The translations under genes and the position numbers were made by a program. The notes under the pieces are model-generated. The model was not told the origin of the DNA. It did not search any database and saw only the letters and a list, made by a program, of their open reading frames with translations. Shown one piece after another: positions 16,034-25,358 of a stretch of 64,000 nucleotides of DNA (position 1 is its first letter; each line of letters opens with the position of its first letter). Origin of the DNA: Rhodospirillales bacterium (GTDB lineage Bacteria > Pseudomonadota > Alphaproteobacteria > Rhodospirillales > Casp-alpha2); assembly GCA_017640505.1 (NCBI GenBank), contig JAEPQO010000001.1, positions 1,442,625-1,506,624 of the forward strand, given 5' to 3'.

Positions 16034-17371
16034 ATGAGTAAGTTTAAAATGAACCGTCGGACTCTGCTTAAAGGGACGGCGGCTGTTGGTGTTGGCCTCG
16101 CCACGCCGACGATCTTTACCAGCAAGGCATGGTCCGCGGGTTACATGAACGAACCCAAGGGCGGCACCGTTACGTTCGGCTTCAACGTGCCGCAGACCGG
16201 CGCGTATGCCGACGAAGGCGCGGACGAACTGCGCGCTTACGAACTGGCTGTCGAACACATCAACGGCGGCGGCGACGGCGGTATGCTGAACACGTTCTCG
16301 TCGAAGGCGCTCCAGGGTAATGGCGTCAACGGCAAGAAGGTCGAATTCGTCACGGGCGATACGCAGACCAAATCCGACGCCGCGCGTGCCAGCGCCAAGC
16401 GTATGATTGAAAAAGACGGCGCGATCATGATCACCGGCGGCTCGTCGTCGGGTGTTGCGATCGCCGTCCAGGGCCTCTGCCAGGACGCGGGCGTCATCTT
16501 CATGGCCGGTCTGACCCACTCCAACGACACCACGGGTAAAGACAAACGCGCCAACGGCTTCCGTCACTTCTTCAACACGGAAATGTCCGGTGCGGCCCTT
16601 GGTCCGGTGCTCAAGAACAACTTCGGCACGGATCGTACGGCCTACCACCTGACCGCCGACTACACGTGGGGCTGGTCGCAGGAAGGCTCGATCAAGAAGT
16701 ACACCGAACAGCTCGGCTGGAAGACGGCCGCTGCCGTCCGCACGCCGCTCGGCGCCGGTGACTTCTCGCAGTACATCACGCCGGTTCTGAACTCCGGTGC
16801 CGACGTGCTGGTGCTGAACCACTACGGTCGTGACATGGTCAACTCGCTGACCCAGGCCGTTCAGTTCGGTCTTCGCGACAAGCAGGTCAACGGTAAGGAC
16901 TTCGCCATCGTCGTTCCGCTTTACTCGCGTCTCATGGCGCAGGGTGCCGGCGAAAACGTCAAAGGCATCTTCGGGTCCACCAACTGGCACTGGTCGCTGC
17001 AGGACGAAGGCTCCAAGGCGTTCGTCAAGTCGTTCGGTCAGAAGTACGGCTTCCCGCCGTCGCAGGCCGCGCACACCTGCTACTCTCAGGCCATTCTCTA
17101 TGCGGATGCCTGCCAGCGTGCCGGTACGTTCATGCCGTCCGGTGTCGGCGCCGCGCTCGAAGATTTCGAGTTCGACGGCCTCGGCAACGGCCCGACCCTG
17201 TATCGTGGCGCTGACCACCAGTGCTTCAAGGACGTCCTGGTTGTGAAGGGTAAAGAAAACCCGTCCTCCAAGTTCGACGTGCTCGAGGTGGTGGAAGTTA
17301 CCCCGCGTGCTCAGGTTGAGTACCCGGCAAGCATGCTGGGTGGTGAATTGGGTCCGTACAACAACGGCTAA
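16034..17371 (+). CDS. ABC transporter substrate-binding protein, branched-chain amino acid/urea type, Tat-exported
   Basis: Periplasmic type I binding protein, 445 residues, feeding the permease and ATPase genes downstream. A twin-arginine signal is visible (NRRTLLKGTAAVGVGLATP). The peripla_BP_6 pattern follows: FGFNVPQTGAYADEG, GGSSSGVAIAVQGLCQ, and TAYHLTADYTWGWSQ. At 445 aa it is longer than classic LivJ/K and closer to UrtA-like amide or amino acid binders; ligand unknown. Codons are strongly biased to C-ending forms, as in highly expressed genes. Possible control by the divergent ScfR-type regulator. Confidence 0.9.
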   Translation: MSKFKMNRRTLLKGTAAVGVGLATPTIFTSKAWSAGYMNEPKGGTVTFGFNVPQTGAYADEGADELRAYELAVEHINGGGDGGMLNTFSSKALQGNGVNGKKVEFVTGDTQTKSDAARASAKRMIEKDGAIMITGGSSSGVAIAVQGLCQDAGVIFMAGLTHSNDTTGKDKRANGFRHFFNTEMSGAALGPVLKNNFGTDRTAYHLTADYTWGWSQEGSIKKYTEQLGWKTAAAVRTPLGAGDFSQYITPVLNSGADVLVLNHYGRDMVNSLTQAVQFGLRDKQVNGKDFAIVVPLYSRLMAQGAGENVKGIFGSTNWHWSLQDEGSKAFVKSFGQKYGFPPSQAAHTCYSQAILYADACQRAGTFMPSGVGAALEDFEFDGLGNGPTLYRGADHQCFKDVLVVKGKENPSSKFDVLEVVEVTPRAQVEYPASMLGGELGPYNNG

Positions 17372-17392
17372 TTTGCACCTGATTGGGAACAC

Positions 17393-17420
17393 GGTCGCCC
17401 CGGCTTTTGCCGGGGCGACC
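17393..17420 (+). terminator. 12-bp hairpin between the binding-protein and permease genes
   Basis: GGTCGCCCCGGC-TTTT-GCCGGGGCGACC is a perfect 12-bp stem with a 4-nt loop, 21 nt after the binding-protein stop, with no T-run. Such hairpins stabilise the upstream mRNA or cause partial termination so that the binding protein is made in excess over the membrane subunits. Confidence 0.75.
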
Positions 17421-17442
17421 ATCCTTCGCGAGGGTTTGGTGA

Positions 17443-18471
17443 ATGGACGCGATCTTACTTCAGATTCTAAACGGCCTGGATAAGGGCGGCGCATATGCGC
17501 TGATCGCCCTGGGCCTGACGATTATTTTCGGCACGCTCGGCGTTGTGAACTTTGCACACGGTGCGTTGTTCATGCTGGGAGCATTTTGTGCCGTATCTAT
17601 TAAAGCCGTACTCGGACTTCAGAAAGTGACGCTTTCGGAAACCGAGACAACGGCATGGGGGACGCCGCTGGAGATTACGCAGCCGTACGTCGAAGTTTGG
17701 TTCGGCGATCTCGGTGCGACGATCCTCGATTATTCGGTTCCCGTGTCCATTCTGATCGCGATTCCGGTGATGCTGCTGATCGGCATTATCATGGAACGCG
17801 GTCTTATTCGTTACTTCTATAAGCGCCCGCACGCTGAGCAGATCCTTGTGACTTTCGGGCTCGCCATCGTGCTGCAGGAGATCATCAAGAGCATCTTCGG
17901 CGCCAACCCGATCCCGCAGCCGGCGCCCGACAGCATGAAGGGCATGATCGACTTCGGTGTCGCCATCGGTTTCGACGCCGGCAACGTGGTCTATCCGGTC
18001 TGGCGGCTGGTTTACTTCTTGTTCTCTCTGTTCGTGATCGGGCTCGTATTCGCCTTCATTCAGTTCACGACCTTCGGGATGGTGGTTCGGGCCGGTATGG
18101 CGGACAGGGAAACCGTCGGCCTGCTGGGTATCGACATTGACCGTCGCTTTACCATCGTGTTCGGGATCGCCGCGATCGTCGCCGGTCTGGCAGGTGTGAT
18201 GTACACGCCGATCCTCAGCCCCGACTATCACATGGGCATGGACTTTCTGGTGTTGAGCTTCGTTGTCGTCGTTGTCGGCGGCATGGGCTCACTCGGCGGT
18301 GCCGTGCTCGCGGGCTTTATGCTCGGGATTTTGCAGAGCTTCGCGTCGATGAACGAGGTCAAGGACATCCTTCCCGGCATCGACCAGATCATTATTTACC
18401 TGATTGCCGTGGCGGTGCTCCTGCTCCGGCCGCGTGGCCTCATGGGCCGCAAGGGCGTGATGGAGGGCTGA
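17443..18471 (+). CDS. livH: Branched-chain amino acid-type ABC permease, LivH family
   Basis: 342-residue inner membrane permease. LivH marks: N-terminal [20 protein letters not shown], the [15 protein letters not shown] segment, and [19 protein letters not shown] followed by [14 protein letters not shown]. It carries an insert near residues 55-90 relative to short LivH proteins. Start ATG 17443 follows GAGGG at suitable spacing. Followed at 1 bp by livM. Confidence 0.92.
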   Translation: MDAILLQILNGLDKGGAYALIALGLTIIFGTLGVVNFAHGALFMLGAFCAVSIKAVLGLQKVTLSETETTAWGTPLEITQPYVEVWFGDLGATILDYSVPVSILIAIPVMLLIGIIMERGLIRYFYKRPHAEQILVTFGLAIVLQEIIKSIFGANPIPQPAPDSMKGMIDFGVAIGFDAGNVVYPVWRLVYFLFSLFVIGLVFAFIQFTTFGMVVRAGMADRETVGLLGIDIDRRFTIVFGIAAIVAGLAGVMYTPILSPDYHMGMDFLVLSFVVVVVGGMGSLGGAVLAGFMLGILQSFASMNEVKDILPGIDQIIIYLIAVAVLLLRPRGLMGRKGVMEG

Positions 18472-18472
18472 C

Positions 18473-19633
18473 ATGAGATTTCTTGGAATGAATCGAAGCG
18501 ACTGGCTTCTCTTTATCGGCTTTGCCGTCGTCACATTGGCAGGTCCGATCATTTTCTCGCCGATTGGCGCCGGTTATCCGGACCTTCTTCAGAAGTTCGC
18601 GATCTATGGCATCTTTGCGCTCGGCTTTAACATTCTGTTCGGGCTGACCGGTTATCTGTCATTCGGTCACGCCGCGTTCCTCGGTGTGGGGTCTTATACC
18701 GCGGTCTGGACATTCAAGCTGCTGACCATGAACCCGATCCCGGCCATCATTTTTGCGACCATAGTGGGCGGGCTGTTCTCCGCGGTGATCGGTTTCATCT
18801 CGCTCCGGCGGACGGGGATTTACTTCTCGATCCTGACGCTGGCGTTCGCGCAGATGTGTTACAACCTGGCCTACTCGGTGTTGACGCCGATCACCAACGG
18901 CGAGACAGGTCTACAGCTGACACAGGGTGACCCGCGGGTGCTGGACGTCGCATTCGGCCGCGATTATGGCGCCGTGCTACCGTCGTCGGATCTGTTCGGC
19001 ATCGACATGACGGGCTACCCGGGCTTCTACTTCTGCGGCGTGATGTTGATCATCTGCTTCTTTATTACGCTCAGGATTTTCCGCTCGCCGTTCGGCATGA
19101 TGCTGCGCGCGGTGAAGTCGAACCAGAACCGGATGAACTACACCGGTCTGAACACGCGTCCTTACGCGCTGACGGCGTTCATCATCTCCGGGATGTTCGC
19201 GGGACTGGCCGGCGGCCTTCTGGCCGTTACCGATCCGCTGGCAGGTGCCGAGCGCATGCAGTGGACGGCGTCCGGCGAAGTTGTGCTCATGACCATTCTT
19301 GGCGGTGCCGGTACGTTGCTCGGACCGGTTATCGGCGCGGGCGTCATCAAGTACTTCGAAAACATTTTCTCGGCCTTTAACGAGACCATACTGATGCAGG
19401 CATACTCCGCACTCCCTGAGGGGTTGCAGCACTTTATGGTCACCCTGTCTTCGCTGTTCGTTGGCGAAGGGTGGCATCTGACCCTGGGTGCATTGTTCAT
19501 GCTGATTGTCATCTTCCTGCCAGGCGGATTGATGGAGGGGCTTCGGCGTCTCCGCAATCTCTTTACAAAGTCGTCTGGCGGGCAGGGGCCGGGTAACAGC
19601 GCAGAAACCGCGCACAGCGCGACGCCGGCGTGA
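18473..19633 (+). CDS. livM: Branched-chain amino acid-type ABC permease, LivM family
   Basis: 386-residue second permease subunit. Family features include [39 protein letters not shown] and [20 protein letters not shown], with about ten membrane helices and a hydrophilic C-terminal tail. It starts one base after the livH stop and heads the remaining genes of the operon with 10 bp to livG. Confidence 0.92.
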   Translation: MRFLGMNRSDWLLFIGFAVVTLAGPIIFSPIGAGYPDLLQKFAIYGIFALGFNILFGLTGYLSFGHAAFLGVGSYTAVWTFKLLTMNPIPAIIFATIVGGLFSAVIGFISLRRTGIYFSILTLAFAQMCYNLAYSVLTPITNGETGLQLTQGDPRVLDVAFGRDYGAVLPSSDLFGIDMTGYPGFYFCGVMLIICFFITLRIFRSPFGMMLRAVKSNQNRMNYTGLNTRPYALTAFIISGMFAGLAGGLLAVTDPLAGAERMQWTASGEVVLMTILGGAGTLLGPVIGAGVIKYFENIFSAFNETILMQAYSALPEGLQHFMVTLSSLFVGEGWHLTLGALFMLIVIFLPGGLMEGLRRLRNLFTKSSGGQGPGNSAETAHSATPA

Positions 19634-19643
19634 GGACAGGAAT

Positions 19644-20399
19644 ATGAGCATTCTTACAATCGTTGACCTGAACAAGAGCTTCGGCGGCCTGCGCGCGCTT
19701 AGTAACGTGAACCTGAATATCGATCAGGGAAGCGTGCACGCCATCATCGGTCCCAATGGTGCCGGGAAGTCGACGCTGCTGAACTGTTTTGTCGGTCGGT
19801 TGGAGCCGGATACCGGTTCCGTGACGTTCGACGGCACGTCTCTTCTCGGTATCCAGCCGCACGAGATCAACCAGCTCGGTGTGAGCCGCGTGTTCCAGAC
19901 GCCGGAGATTTTCGGCGATCTTAGTTTGCTGGACAATGTAATGATCCCCGGCTTCGCGCGGCGCGACGGCGCGTTCAAGATTAACGCCTGGAACCCGGTC
20001 AGACGCAGAGGGCCGATCGCCGAGAAGGCAATGGAGATGCTCAAGGACGTTGGCCTGGACGACAAATCGAAACAAATCGCCGGGCAGCTCTCGCGCGGTG
20101 ACAAGCGACGTCTCGAACTCGCCATGTGCCTCGTTCAGGATCCGAAACTGCTGTTGTTGGATGAGCCGACCGCTGGTATGGCGCGCGCCGATACCAACAA
20201 GACCATCGATCTCATGAAAACCATCGCCGGCCGTGGCGTCACGATGGTGGTCATCGAACACGACATGCATGTCGTGTTCTCCCTCGCTGAAAAAATATCC
20301 GTGCTTGCTCAAGGCACTGTCATCGCCGAGGATCTGCCAGAAAAAATTAAAGGCGATCCCCGGGTACAGGAAGCCTATCTTGGGGGAGCCCACCTATGA
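19644..20399 (+). CDS. livG: Branched-chain amino acid-type ABC ATPase, LivG family
   Basis: 251-residue ATPase. Walker A GPNGAGKSTLLNCF (about 35-48), a Q-loop near RVFQTPEIFGDLSL, the signature region written as LSRGDKRRLELAM (LSxGD in place of the usual LSGGQ/LSYGQ), Walker B PKLLLLDEPTAGM, and H-loop VVIEHDMHVVF. The LivG-type helical insert is between the Q-loop and signature. Its stop overlaps the livF start by 4 bp (ATGA). Confidence 0.92.
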   Translation: MSILTIVDLNKSFGGLRALSNVNLNIDQGSVHAIIGPNGAGKSTLLNCFVGRLEPDTGSVTFDGTSLLGIQPHEINQLGVSRVFQTPEIFGDLSLLDNVMIPGFARRDGAFKINAWNPVRRRGPIAEKAMEMLKDVGLDDKSKQIAGQLSRGDKRRLELAMCLVQDPKLLLLDEPTAGMARADTNKTIDLMKTIAGRGVTMVVIEHDMHVVFSLAEKISVLAQGTVIAEDLPEKIKGDPRVQEAYLGGAHL

Positions 20400-21178
20400 G
20401 CGTATTGCCAATGATGAAAGATAACGACCAAATCGACGAAAACGCAGCGCCGGCAACGGCGGCGGACAAGCAGCAGGCGTATTTTTCTTGCGCCGACATC
20501 CATGCGTACTACGGAGAAAGCTACATCGTTCAGGGGGTTAGCTTCGATGTACGAGAGGGGGACATCGTAGCACTGCTGGGCCGTAACGGAGCGGGTAAGA
20601 CCTCGACGTTGCGGGCGATCGCGCGCGTCGACGAGCCACATATCACGAAGGGGGAGATATGGCTCGACCAGCAGCCCCTGCATTCGATGAAAGCGCATGA
20701 AGCGGCTCGTAACGGCATCGGGCTGGTGCCCGAGGACCGCCGTATCATTCAGGGGCTGACAGTCGAGGAGAATCTGAAGCTTGCACAGATCGCGCCGCCG
20801 GTCGGCTGGTCGCTGGAACGCATCTATGAGCTGTTCCCGCGGCTGGGCGAGCGTCGTAGTCAGGAGGGGACGACGCTGTCCGGTGGTGAACAGCAGATGC
20901 TGGCCATCAGCCGGGCACTGGCGCGCGACGTCAAATTGCTGTTGTTGGACGAACCGTACGAAGGTCTCGCGCCTGTGATCGTTCAGGAGATCGAAAAGAC
21001 GCTGGAACAGATCAAGGAACTCGGAATGACCACGATCATCGTCGAGCAGAACGCCATCGCGGCCCTGCACCTCGCAGACCGCGCAATTATCCTCGACATG
21101 GGGCAGGTGGTGTTCGACGGGACAGCGCAGGATGTGCTGGATGATCCGGAACTGCGCCAACAGTATCTGGCGATCTGA
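20396..21178 (+). CDS. livF: Branched-chain amino acid-type ABC ATPase, LivF family
   Basis: 260-residue second ATPase of the importer. It has an N-terminal extension of about 30 residues rich in Asp/Ala before the ATPase fold, then Walker A GRNGAGKTSTLRAI, LVPEDRRIIQGLTVEENL typical of LivF, signature LSGGEQQMLAISRAL, Walker B VKLLLLDEPYEGL and H-loop VEQNA. Translationally coupled to livG. A terminator follows at 21212-21268. Confidence 0.92.
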   Translation: MSVLPMMKDNDQIDENAAPATAADKQQAYFSCADIHAYYGESYIVQGVSFDVREGDIVALLGRNGAGKTSTLRAIARVDEPHITKGEIWLDQQPLHSMKAHEAARNGIGLVPEDRRIIQGLTVEENLKLAQIAPPVGWSLERIYELFPRLGERRSQEGTTLSGGEQQMLAISRALARDVKLLLLDEPYEGLAPVIVQEIEKTLEQIKELGMTTIIVEQNAIAALHLADRAIILDMGQVVFDGTAQDVLDDPELRQQYLAI

Positions 21179-21211
21179 TCTCAACCGGATTTAAGGTGTT
21201 GTTTTCCCAGG

Positions 21212-21268
21212 TGTTGCGGCATCCGCAACAAACTCAAAACCCGGCCACGTGCCGGGTTCTTTGTTTGC
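21212..21268. terminator. Bidirectional double-hairpin terminator between livF and the globin gene
   Basis: Two stems in a row: TGTTGCGG-CAT-CCGCAACA (21212-21230), followed by an A-rich run that reads as T-rich on the minus strand, and AACCCGGC-CACGT-GCCGGGTT (21238-21258) followed by CTTTGTTTG on the plus strand. They serve the converging liv operon and globin gene. Confidence 0.8.
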
Positions 21269-21280
21269 GCCGGAACACGC

Positions 21281-21640
21281 CTAGCCGGTGAAGCCCATCG
21301 TATCGAGCAACTGCGAGAATGAGCGCTCGTGCATGGCTCTTTGTTCGGACGAAATGTCGCCGCAGCCGGCGTCGAGCGCCTTGGCAAATGCCTTGCGCCC
21401 GGCATTCATCTGCTCGTTCGTAAGACCGATATCCTTATGTTTCTCGCCGAGCATGGCGAGGAAATCATTCAGCGAACGCTGCCGGTCCTGCAGATCCGAA
21501 ATTGACTGAAGTGCGTTTACGAACATCAGAAACTGCTGGTCGTCGTTCTTGAAAAGTGTCCTTGTTTCCGGCGCCTCGCGAAACAGCGCTTCGTAAAATA
21601 CCGTCGCCACCACGTCGAAGTCGATGTCGTCTTCAATCAT
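21281..21640 (-). CDS. Single-domain bacterial globin
   Basis: 119-residue heme-globin. The opening VVATVFYEALFREAPETRTLF and the proximal His68 in MLGEKHKDIGLT match bacterial M-type globins (flavohaemoglobin/neuroglobin-like domain); no reductase domain follows. Likely roles are O2 or NO binding or sensing. ATG 21640 with GGGAGG 6 nt upstream is preferred to an ATG at 21688, which would overlap the PAS gene. The PAS-domain gene lies directly upstream, suggesting a joint signalling role. Confidence 0.85.
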   Translation of the reverse strand: MIEDDIDFDVVATVFYEALFREAPETRTLFKNDDQQFLMFVNALQSISDLQDRQRSLNDFLAMLGEKHKDIGLTNEQMNAGRKAFAKALDAGCGDISSEQRAMHERSFSQLLDTMGFTG

Positions 21641-21678
21641 GTAGGGCCTCCCGGCGGAACGGTAATTCCTATGATCGT

Positions 21679-22227
21679 TCAGAAGCAAGAATCGGGGTCG
21701 GGGATACTTTCTGCCGCGTACAGGGCCCGTATCCGGTCGATTTTGTCATCAAGGTGAACACCGATTCCCAATATTTGACCGATGCGGCCCTGTTTTCCGA
21801 ACGGTAGCCGCAAAAACCCGTAACTCTCCGTCGGGTTCATGTTCATACCTGTGGTCGAAACGAAGATCGGCGCGCCGCGCTCTTTTACCGCGACATACTC
21901 TTCCAGAATCTTATTGGACAGGAATGCCGGTTTGACCTCGAAAACCGAGCTGCCCGTGTAATCGTGGCCATAGAGTTTGATGCGCTTCTCTCCGCACATG
22001 CGGTATACAAAATCCAGCGGATACGGAATGACGTCGACAACCGTGCACCAGGGGACGAGTTCCGGTGGTACGAGCGCCCAGTCCCATTCGTTCCATTCCG
22101 GGTGAGGCCGCTTTCCGCACAGCGATTGCCAGCCCTCGTAGACGGGGACGAGATTGTCGGGCAAGCTTTGTGACTGTGGTTCGCTGATCGAATAGGCGTA
22201 TTTGATGCCGGTTGCGTTCTTTTCCAT
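21679..22227 (-). CDS. PAS_5-type PAS-domain protein
   Basis: 182 residues resembling the alphaproteobacterial PAS_5 family (single PAS fold, no output domain). The core YPLDFVYRMCGEKRIKLYGHDYTG and later SYGFLRLPFGKQGRIGQILGI are the family pattern: a Trp-rich first segment, a 'R..G..i...yG.d.tG' turn, then a beta-rich end. It precedes the globin gene by 38 bp on the same strand. Function not known; a ligand-binding sensor is inferred. Confidence 0.72.
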   Translation of the reverse strand: MEKNATGIKYAYSISEPQSQSLPDNLVPVYEGWQSLCGKRPHPEWNEWDWALVPPELVPWCTVVDVIPYPLDFVYRMCGEKRIKLYGHDYTGSSVFEVKPAFLSNKILEEYVAVKERGAPIFVSTTGMNMNPTESYGFLRLPFGKQGRIGQILGIGVHLDDKIDRIRALYAAESIPDPDSCF

Positions 22228-22366
22228 GTTCCCCCTGAGGGCGCTTTTTCTGGCGGCCTGTTGACGTTATAGACGCCCTCCGTCGGTAGGGGTATTTCGG
22301 TTATCCGAAGTGCGAAATCGGTCAGGGGTTGAACCCGATTATCAATTCGCGGCTGCGTGCGGTTGG

Positions 22367-23746
22367 TCAGTCGGGCTCGTGACTGGCGGGGGCATCCGGA
22401 AACCAGAGATGGACGGTGGTGCCGGCGTCGACGACACTTTCCAGTCGTAGTGTGCCCCCATTCAATTCCATGAGTTGTTTGCAGAGCGACAGGCCGAGCC
22501 CCGTGCCTTCATGCGTCTCGCTGCTGTTTCTGCGGGACTGGCCGAACGGTTCCAGCACCAGTTGCTGGTCCTGCTCGGGAATGCCGATACCTTTATCAAT
22601 GATGCGAATATTGACGCCGCCCTCGTCGCCGGGGGACGCGGCAATGACGATCGGAGAATCGTCCGGCGCGTATTTGTGCGCGTTGGAAAGCAGATTAATC
22701 ATGATCTGGCGGAAGCTGCGCGGGTCGACGTACAGCTCGTCCAGGCCGTCCGCAATGTTCATTAAGACGCGTGAACTTCCCCGCTCTGACGTTTGATCGA
22801 CAATGCGGGCCGTTTCCGTGACCGCCTGCCGGAGATTGATGTACACAGGTGCAACCCGGAATTCCCCGGCCTCGATCTTCGACAGGTCGAGAATGTCGTT
22901 GATCAGCTGAAGCAGGTGCGTTCCGGACAGGTTTATATCGCCGGCGTATTCGGTGTACTTGCGTTCTGTGATCTTGCCGAAAACCTCATTCTTGATGAGT
23001 TCCGAAAAGCCGATAATCGCGTTGAGAGGCGTACGCAATTCATGGCTGATCGACGCAAGAAATTCGGACTTGGCCTGATTGGCTTTGATCAATTTTTTTG
23101 TGAGGGATTCAAGCTCGGCGTTCTGGCGCTGCGATTGGACCAGGCTGCGCCAAAGCAGAACGGCGAAGACTCCGCCGGTCAGCACGAGCCCGAGCATGGA
23201 GATGATGAGAAACCGTGTCGAGTAGACGATATTGGCACGGCGCGTCTCACGGTATACGCGCATCAACTCGAGAATCCGGCCATTCAGGAGGTCGATATCG
23301 AACCGAATATCGTTTAACCGCGCGCGCATGTTCTTGAGTTCCTTCGCGCCACCGGTCTTGCTGGCGTCGAAAGTCGGCGCCACGGCTTCTATTTCTTCGG
23401 TAATACGGCGAAGTTGTAGCCGGTCTCGATCCGTAAGGATGGTGGTGTACGGCGGCCGATTGGGCAGGCTATGCAGGCGCTGATAAACAATATCGTACTG
23501 CAGCACCGCGGCATCCGTAGCGGCATCCGCATCGCTCATTTCGAGGACCTTCAATTCGGACAAAAGTAGATCGAAATGCAGCCTGAGTTGCACGGCCGCA
23601 ATGCCGCTGCTGTCGTAGTTTCCCTGGCTGAGTTGACGCAATGCCGACAATGCAGCAATGCCGGACACGATGCTGAGTGCCAGGAAAACGGCCATCAACA
23701 GGCTGAAAATGACGGGAAGCCGTCGTCGTATCTTGTTCTGAGCCAC
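22367..23746 (-). CDS. Membrane sensor histidine kinase
   Basis: 459 residues. Two membrane segments (about 10-32 and 174-196) flank a helical periplasmic sensor domain, followed by a short coiled coil, HisKA with SISHELRTPLNAIIGFSELI, and HATPase_c with MINLLSNAHKYAPDD, DKGIGIPEQDQ and GTGLGLSLCKQLMELNGG. No HAMP is obvious. It follows, by 32 bp, a gene for a secreted protein that is a candidate ligand-binding partner. No cognate response regulator is adjacent; the orphan receiver protein at 25355 is the nearest. Confidence 0.9.
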   Translation of the reverse strand: MAQNKIRRRLPVIFSLLMAVFLALSIVSGIAALSALRQLSQGNYDSSGIAAVQLRLHFDLLLSELKVLEMSDADAATDAAVLQYDIVYQRLHSLPNRPPYTTILTDRDRLQLRRITEEIEAVAPTFDASKTGGAKELKNMRARLNDIRFDIDLLNGRILELMRVYRETRRANIVYSTRFLIISMLGLVLTGGVFAVLLWRSLVQSQRQNAELESLTKKLIKANQAKSEFLASISHELRTPLNAIIGFSELIKNEVFGKITERKYTEYAGDINLSGTHLLQLINDILDLSKIEAGEFRVAPVYINLRQAVTETARIVDQTSERGSSRVLMNIADGLDELYVDPRSFRQIMINLLSNAHKYAPDDSPIVIAASPGDEGGVNIRIIDKGIGIPEQDQQLVLEPFGQSRRNSSETHEGTGLGLSLCKQLMELNGGTLRLESVVDAGTTVHLWFPDAPASHEPD

Positions 23747-23778
23747 GTTCGAGAATCAGGAGCCGGGGTGCATCGTGC

Positions 23779-24306
23779 CTACTGAACCAGAAGCTTATCA
23801 AGCTGCCAGATGCTGCGGCCACTGATTTCTTCGGTTTTCAGTTCCGGGAACTCGTCGATCGGATAAATGATCCAGATTGGACCTTTGTTGCGGACATCCA
23901 TGGCCTTGCCGTTCCACTTCATCGCCAATAACACAGGGTACTTCGCAGCGTCAGATGTCGGAATTTCCACGGTATAGCCGTCGAGCGCATGGGCGATAAG
24001 CGTGTCGCCGCTCGCGCCGACCCGGTTCAGCAGGTCGCGGAGCAGGATGCCTTCGTAGGTTTGAGTGCCTTCCTCGAACGGATTGCTCGTCTTCAGCGTC
24101 CGCATGCCGACCTCTTCCAGCATGGTGCGGTCCAGGAGCGCTTCTCCCACGGCATTGGTTTCGCTGATCTTGCCCGAGACGGTGAGCAGGACTTGCCCGG
24201 AAGGTTTGCGGAGTTCGGCGCTCGCCAATCCGGGGAGCAGTATAAGAACGGCGCAAAGAAGTGCCGCTGCGGCCCGCGTTGCGGTGCCCAGAAGATCCTG
24301 TTTCAT
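23779..24306 (-). CDS. Periplasmic protein with oxidoreductase molybdopterin-binding-like domain
   Basis: 175 residues with a signal peptide (cut after LASA, about residue 30). The mature part (GKISETNAVGEALLDRTMLE, TYEGILLRDLLNRVGA, TLIAHALDGYTVEIP, GPIWIIYPIDEFPEL) follows the pattern of small secreted proteins with a sulfite-oxidase-like domain but lacks the cofactor Cys, so it is likely a binding protein and not an enzyme. ATG 24306 has GGAG upstream; the longer frame is shadow. It precedes the sensor kinase gene and may sense a ligand for it (inference). Confidence 0.72.
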   Translation of the reverse strand: MKQDLLGTATRAAAALLCAVLILLPGLASAELRKPSGQVLLTVSGKISETNAVGEALLDRTMLEEVGMRTLKTSNPFEEGTQTYEGILLRDLLNRVGASGDTLIAHALDGYTVEIPTSDAAKYPVLLAMKWNGKAMDVRNKGPIWIIYPIDEFPELKTEEISGRSIWQLDKLLVQ

Positions 24307-24476
24307 CCTCGCACTCCTTCGTCTTGCGTATACGTTTGCCAAACCCGGTGACGGTATGCGCAAACCGCGTGTGCGTAAACCGTGCGTCGGACATACACTC
24401 CGCTACCGGGCGCCAAGCTTGATTCAACGCCCATTGTTGGCGCACCATCCCCATAGTGGCAATCAGGAGAGTGCCG

Positions 24477-25358
24477 ATGGATGGCGGCGAAAGTAAGGCA
24501 TATAAAAAGCGTGCCCGGAACAAGGGAGAACCCGTAAATGCGCGTGGAAAGCCCGTGCCGGAGGATCCCGTCAAGCTGAAGGGTAAGGCTTATGACAAGG
24601 AATTGCGCCGTTTGCAGGTCGAACTGATCAAGCTGCAGGAATGGGTCAAGGAAGAGGGGCTCAAGGTTGCCATCCTGTTTGAAGGCCGCGACGGTGCCGG
24701 CAAGGGGGGCGCCATTAAACGGATCACCGAGCATACGAACCCGCGCGTCGTACGCATCGAGGCACTTGGAAAACCGACCGAGCGCGAGCGCAGTGAATGG
24801 TATTTTCAGCGCTACGTGGCGTGTCTGCCGGCGGCGGGTGAGATCGTCCTGTTCGATCGTTCCTGGTACAACCGCGCCGGCGTCGAACGGGTCATGGGCT
24901 TCTGTTCGGACGATGAGTACTGGGAGTTCCTGCGTGAAGCGCCGCAGTTCGAAAGCATGCTTCTGAGATCCGGAATACGGCTTATCAAGTATTGGTTTTC
25001 GGTTTCCGAGGAAGAACAGGAACGGCGATTCCAGGCGCGTCGCAAGGACCCGACGAAACACTGGAAACTCAGCCCCATGGACCTGAAGGCGCGCACGCTT
25101 TGGAATGAGTATTCGGCCGCAAAGGATATCATGTTCGAGCATACTGACACGAATGAGAGCCCCTGGTGGGTCGTGCCGTCCGACCACAAGAAAAGCGCGC
25201 GATTGAATTGTATCGACCATTTGCTGTCGCGCTTTGATTATCGAGATGTGGTGCCGAAGCCCAGGCCGCTGGGCCGGCGGCCGAAATCCGTGGAGTTGTC
25301 GCGTCCACCGATGGATAGCCAGCGGATCATTCCTCTCAAATACGTCCCTAACGACTAG
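24477..25358 (+). CDS. ppk2: Polyphosphate kinase 2
   Basis: 293 residues. PPK2 transfers phosphate between polyphosphate and nucleotides. Walker A FEGRDGAGKGGAIKRIT (about residues 68-84), the RERSEWYFQRYVACLPAAGE segment, Walker B and lid FDRSWYNRAGVERVMGF, and WKLSPMDLKA are all typical. One PPK2 domain, class I size. ATG 24477 with AGGAG 7 nt upstream is chosen over GTG 24456. Its stop overlaps the stop of the convergent receiver gene by 4 bp. Confidence 0.95.
   Translation: MDGGESKAYKKRARNKGEPVNARGKPVPEDPVKLKGKAYDKELRRLQVELIKLQEWVKEEGLKVAILFEGRDGAGKGGAIKRITEHTNPRVVRIEALGKPTERERSEWYFQRYVACLPAAGEIVLFDRSWYNRAGVERVMGFCSDDEYWEFLREAPQFESMLLRSGIRLIKYWFSVSEEEQERRFQARRKDPTKHWKLSPMDLKARTLWNEYSAAKDIMFEHTDTNESPWWVVPSDHKKSARLNCIDHLLSRFDYRDVVPKPRPLGRRPKSVELSRPPMDSQRIIPLKYVPND

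Noticed and set aside
15980-17494. 504-codon antisense frame over the binding-protein gene
   Set aside because: Shadow caused by strong codon bias of the real plus-strand gene.
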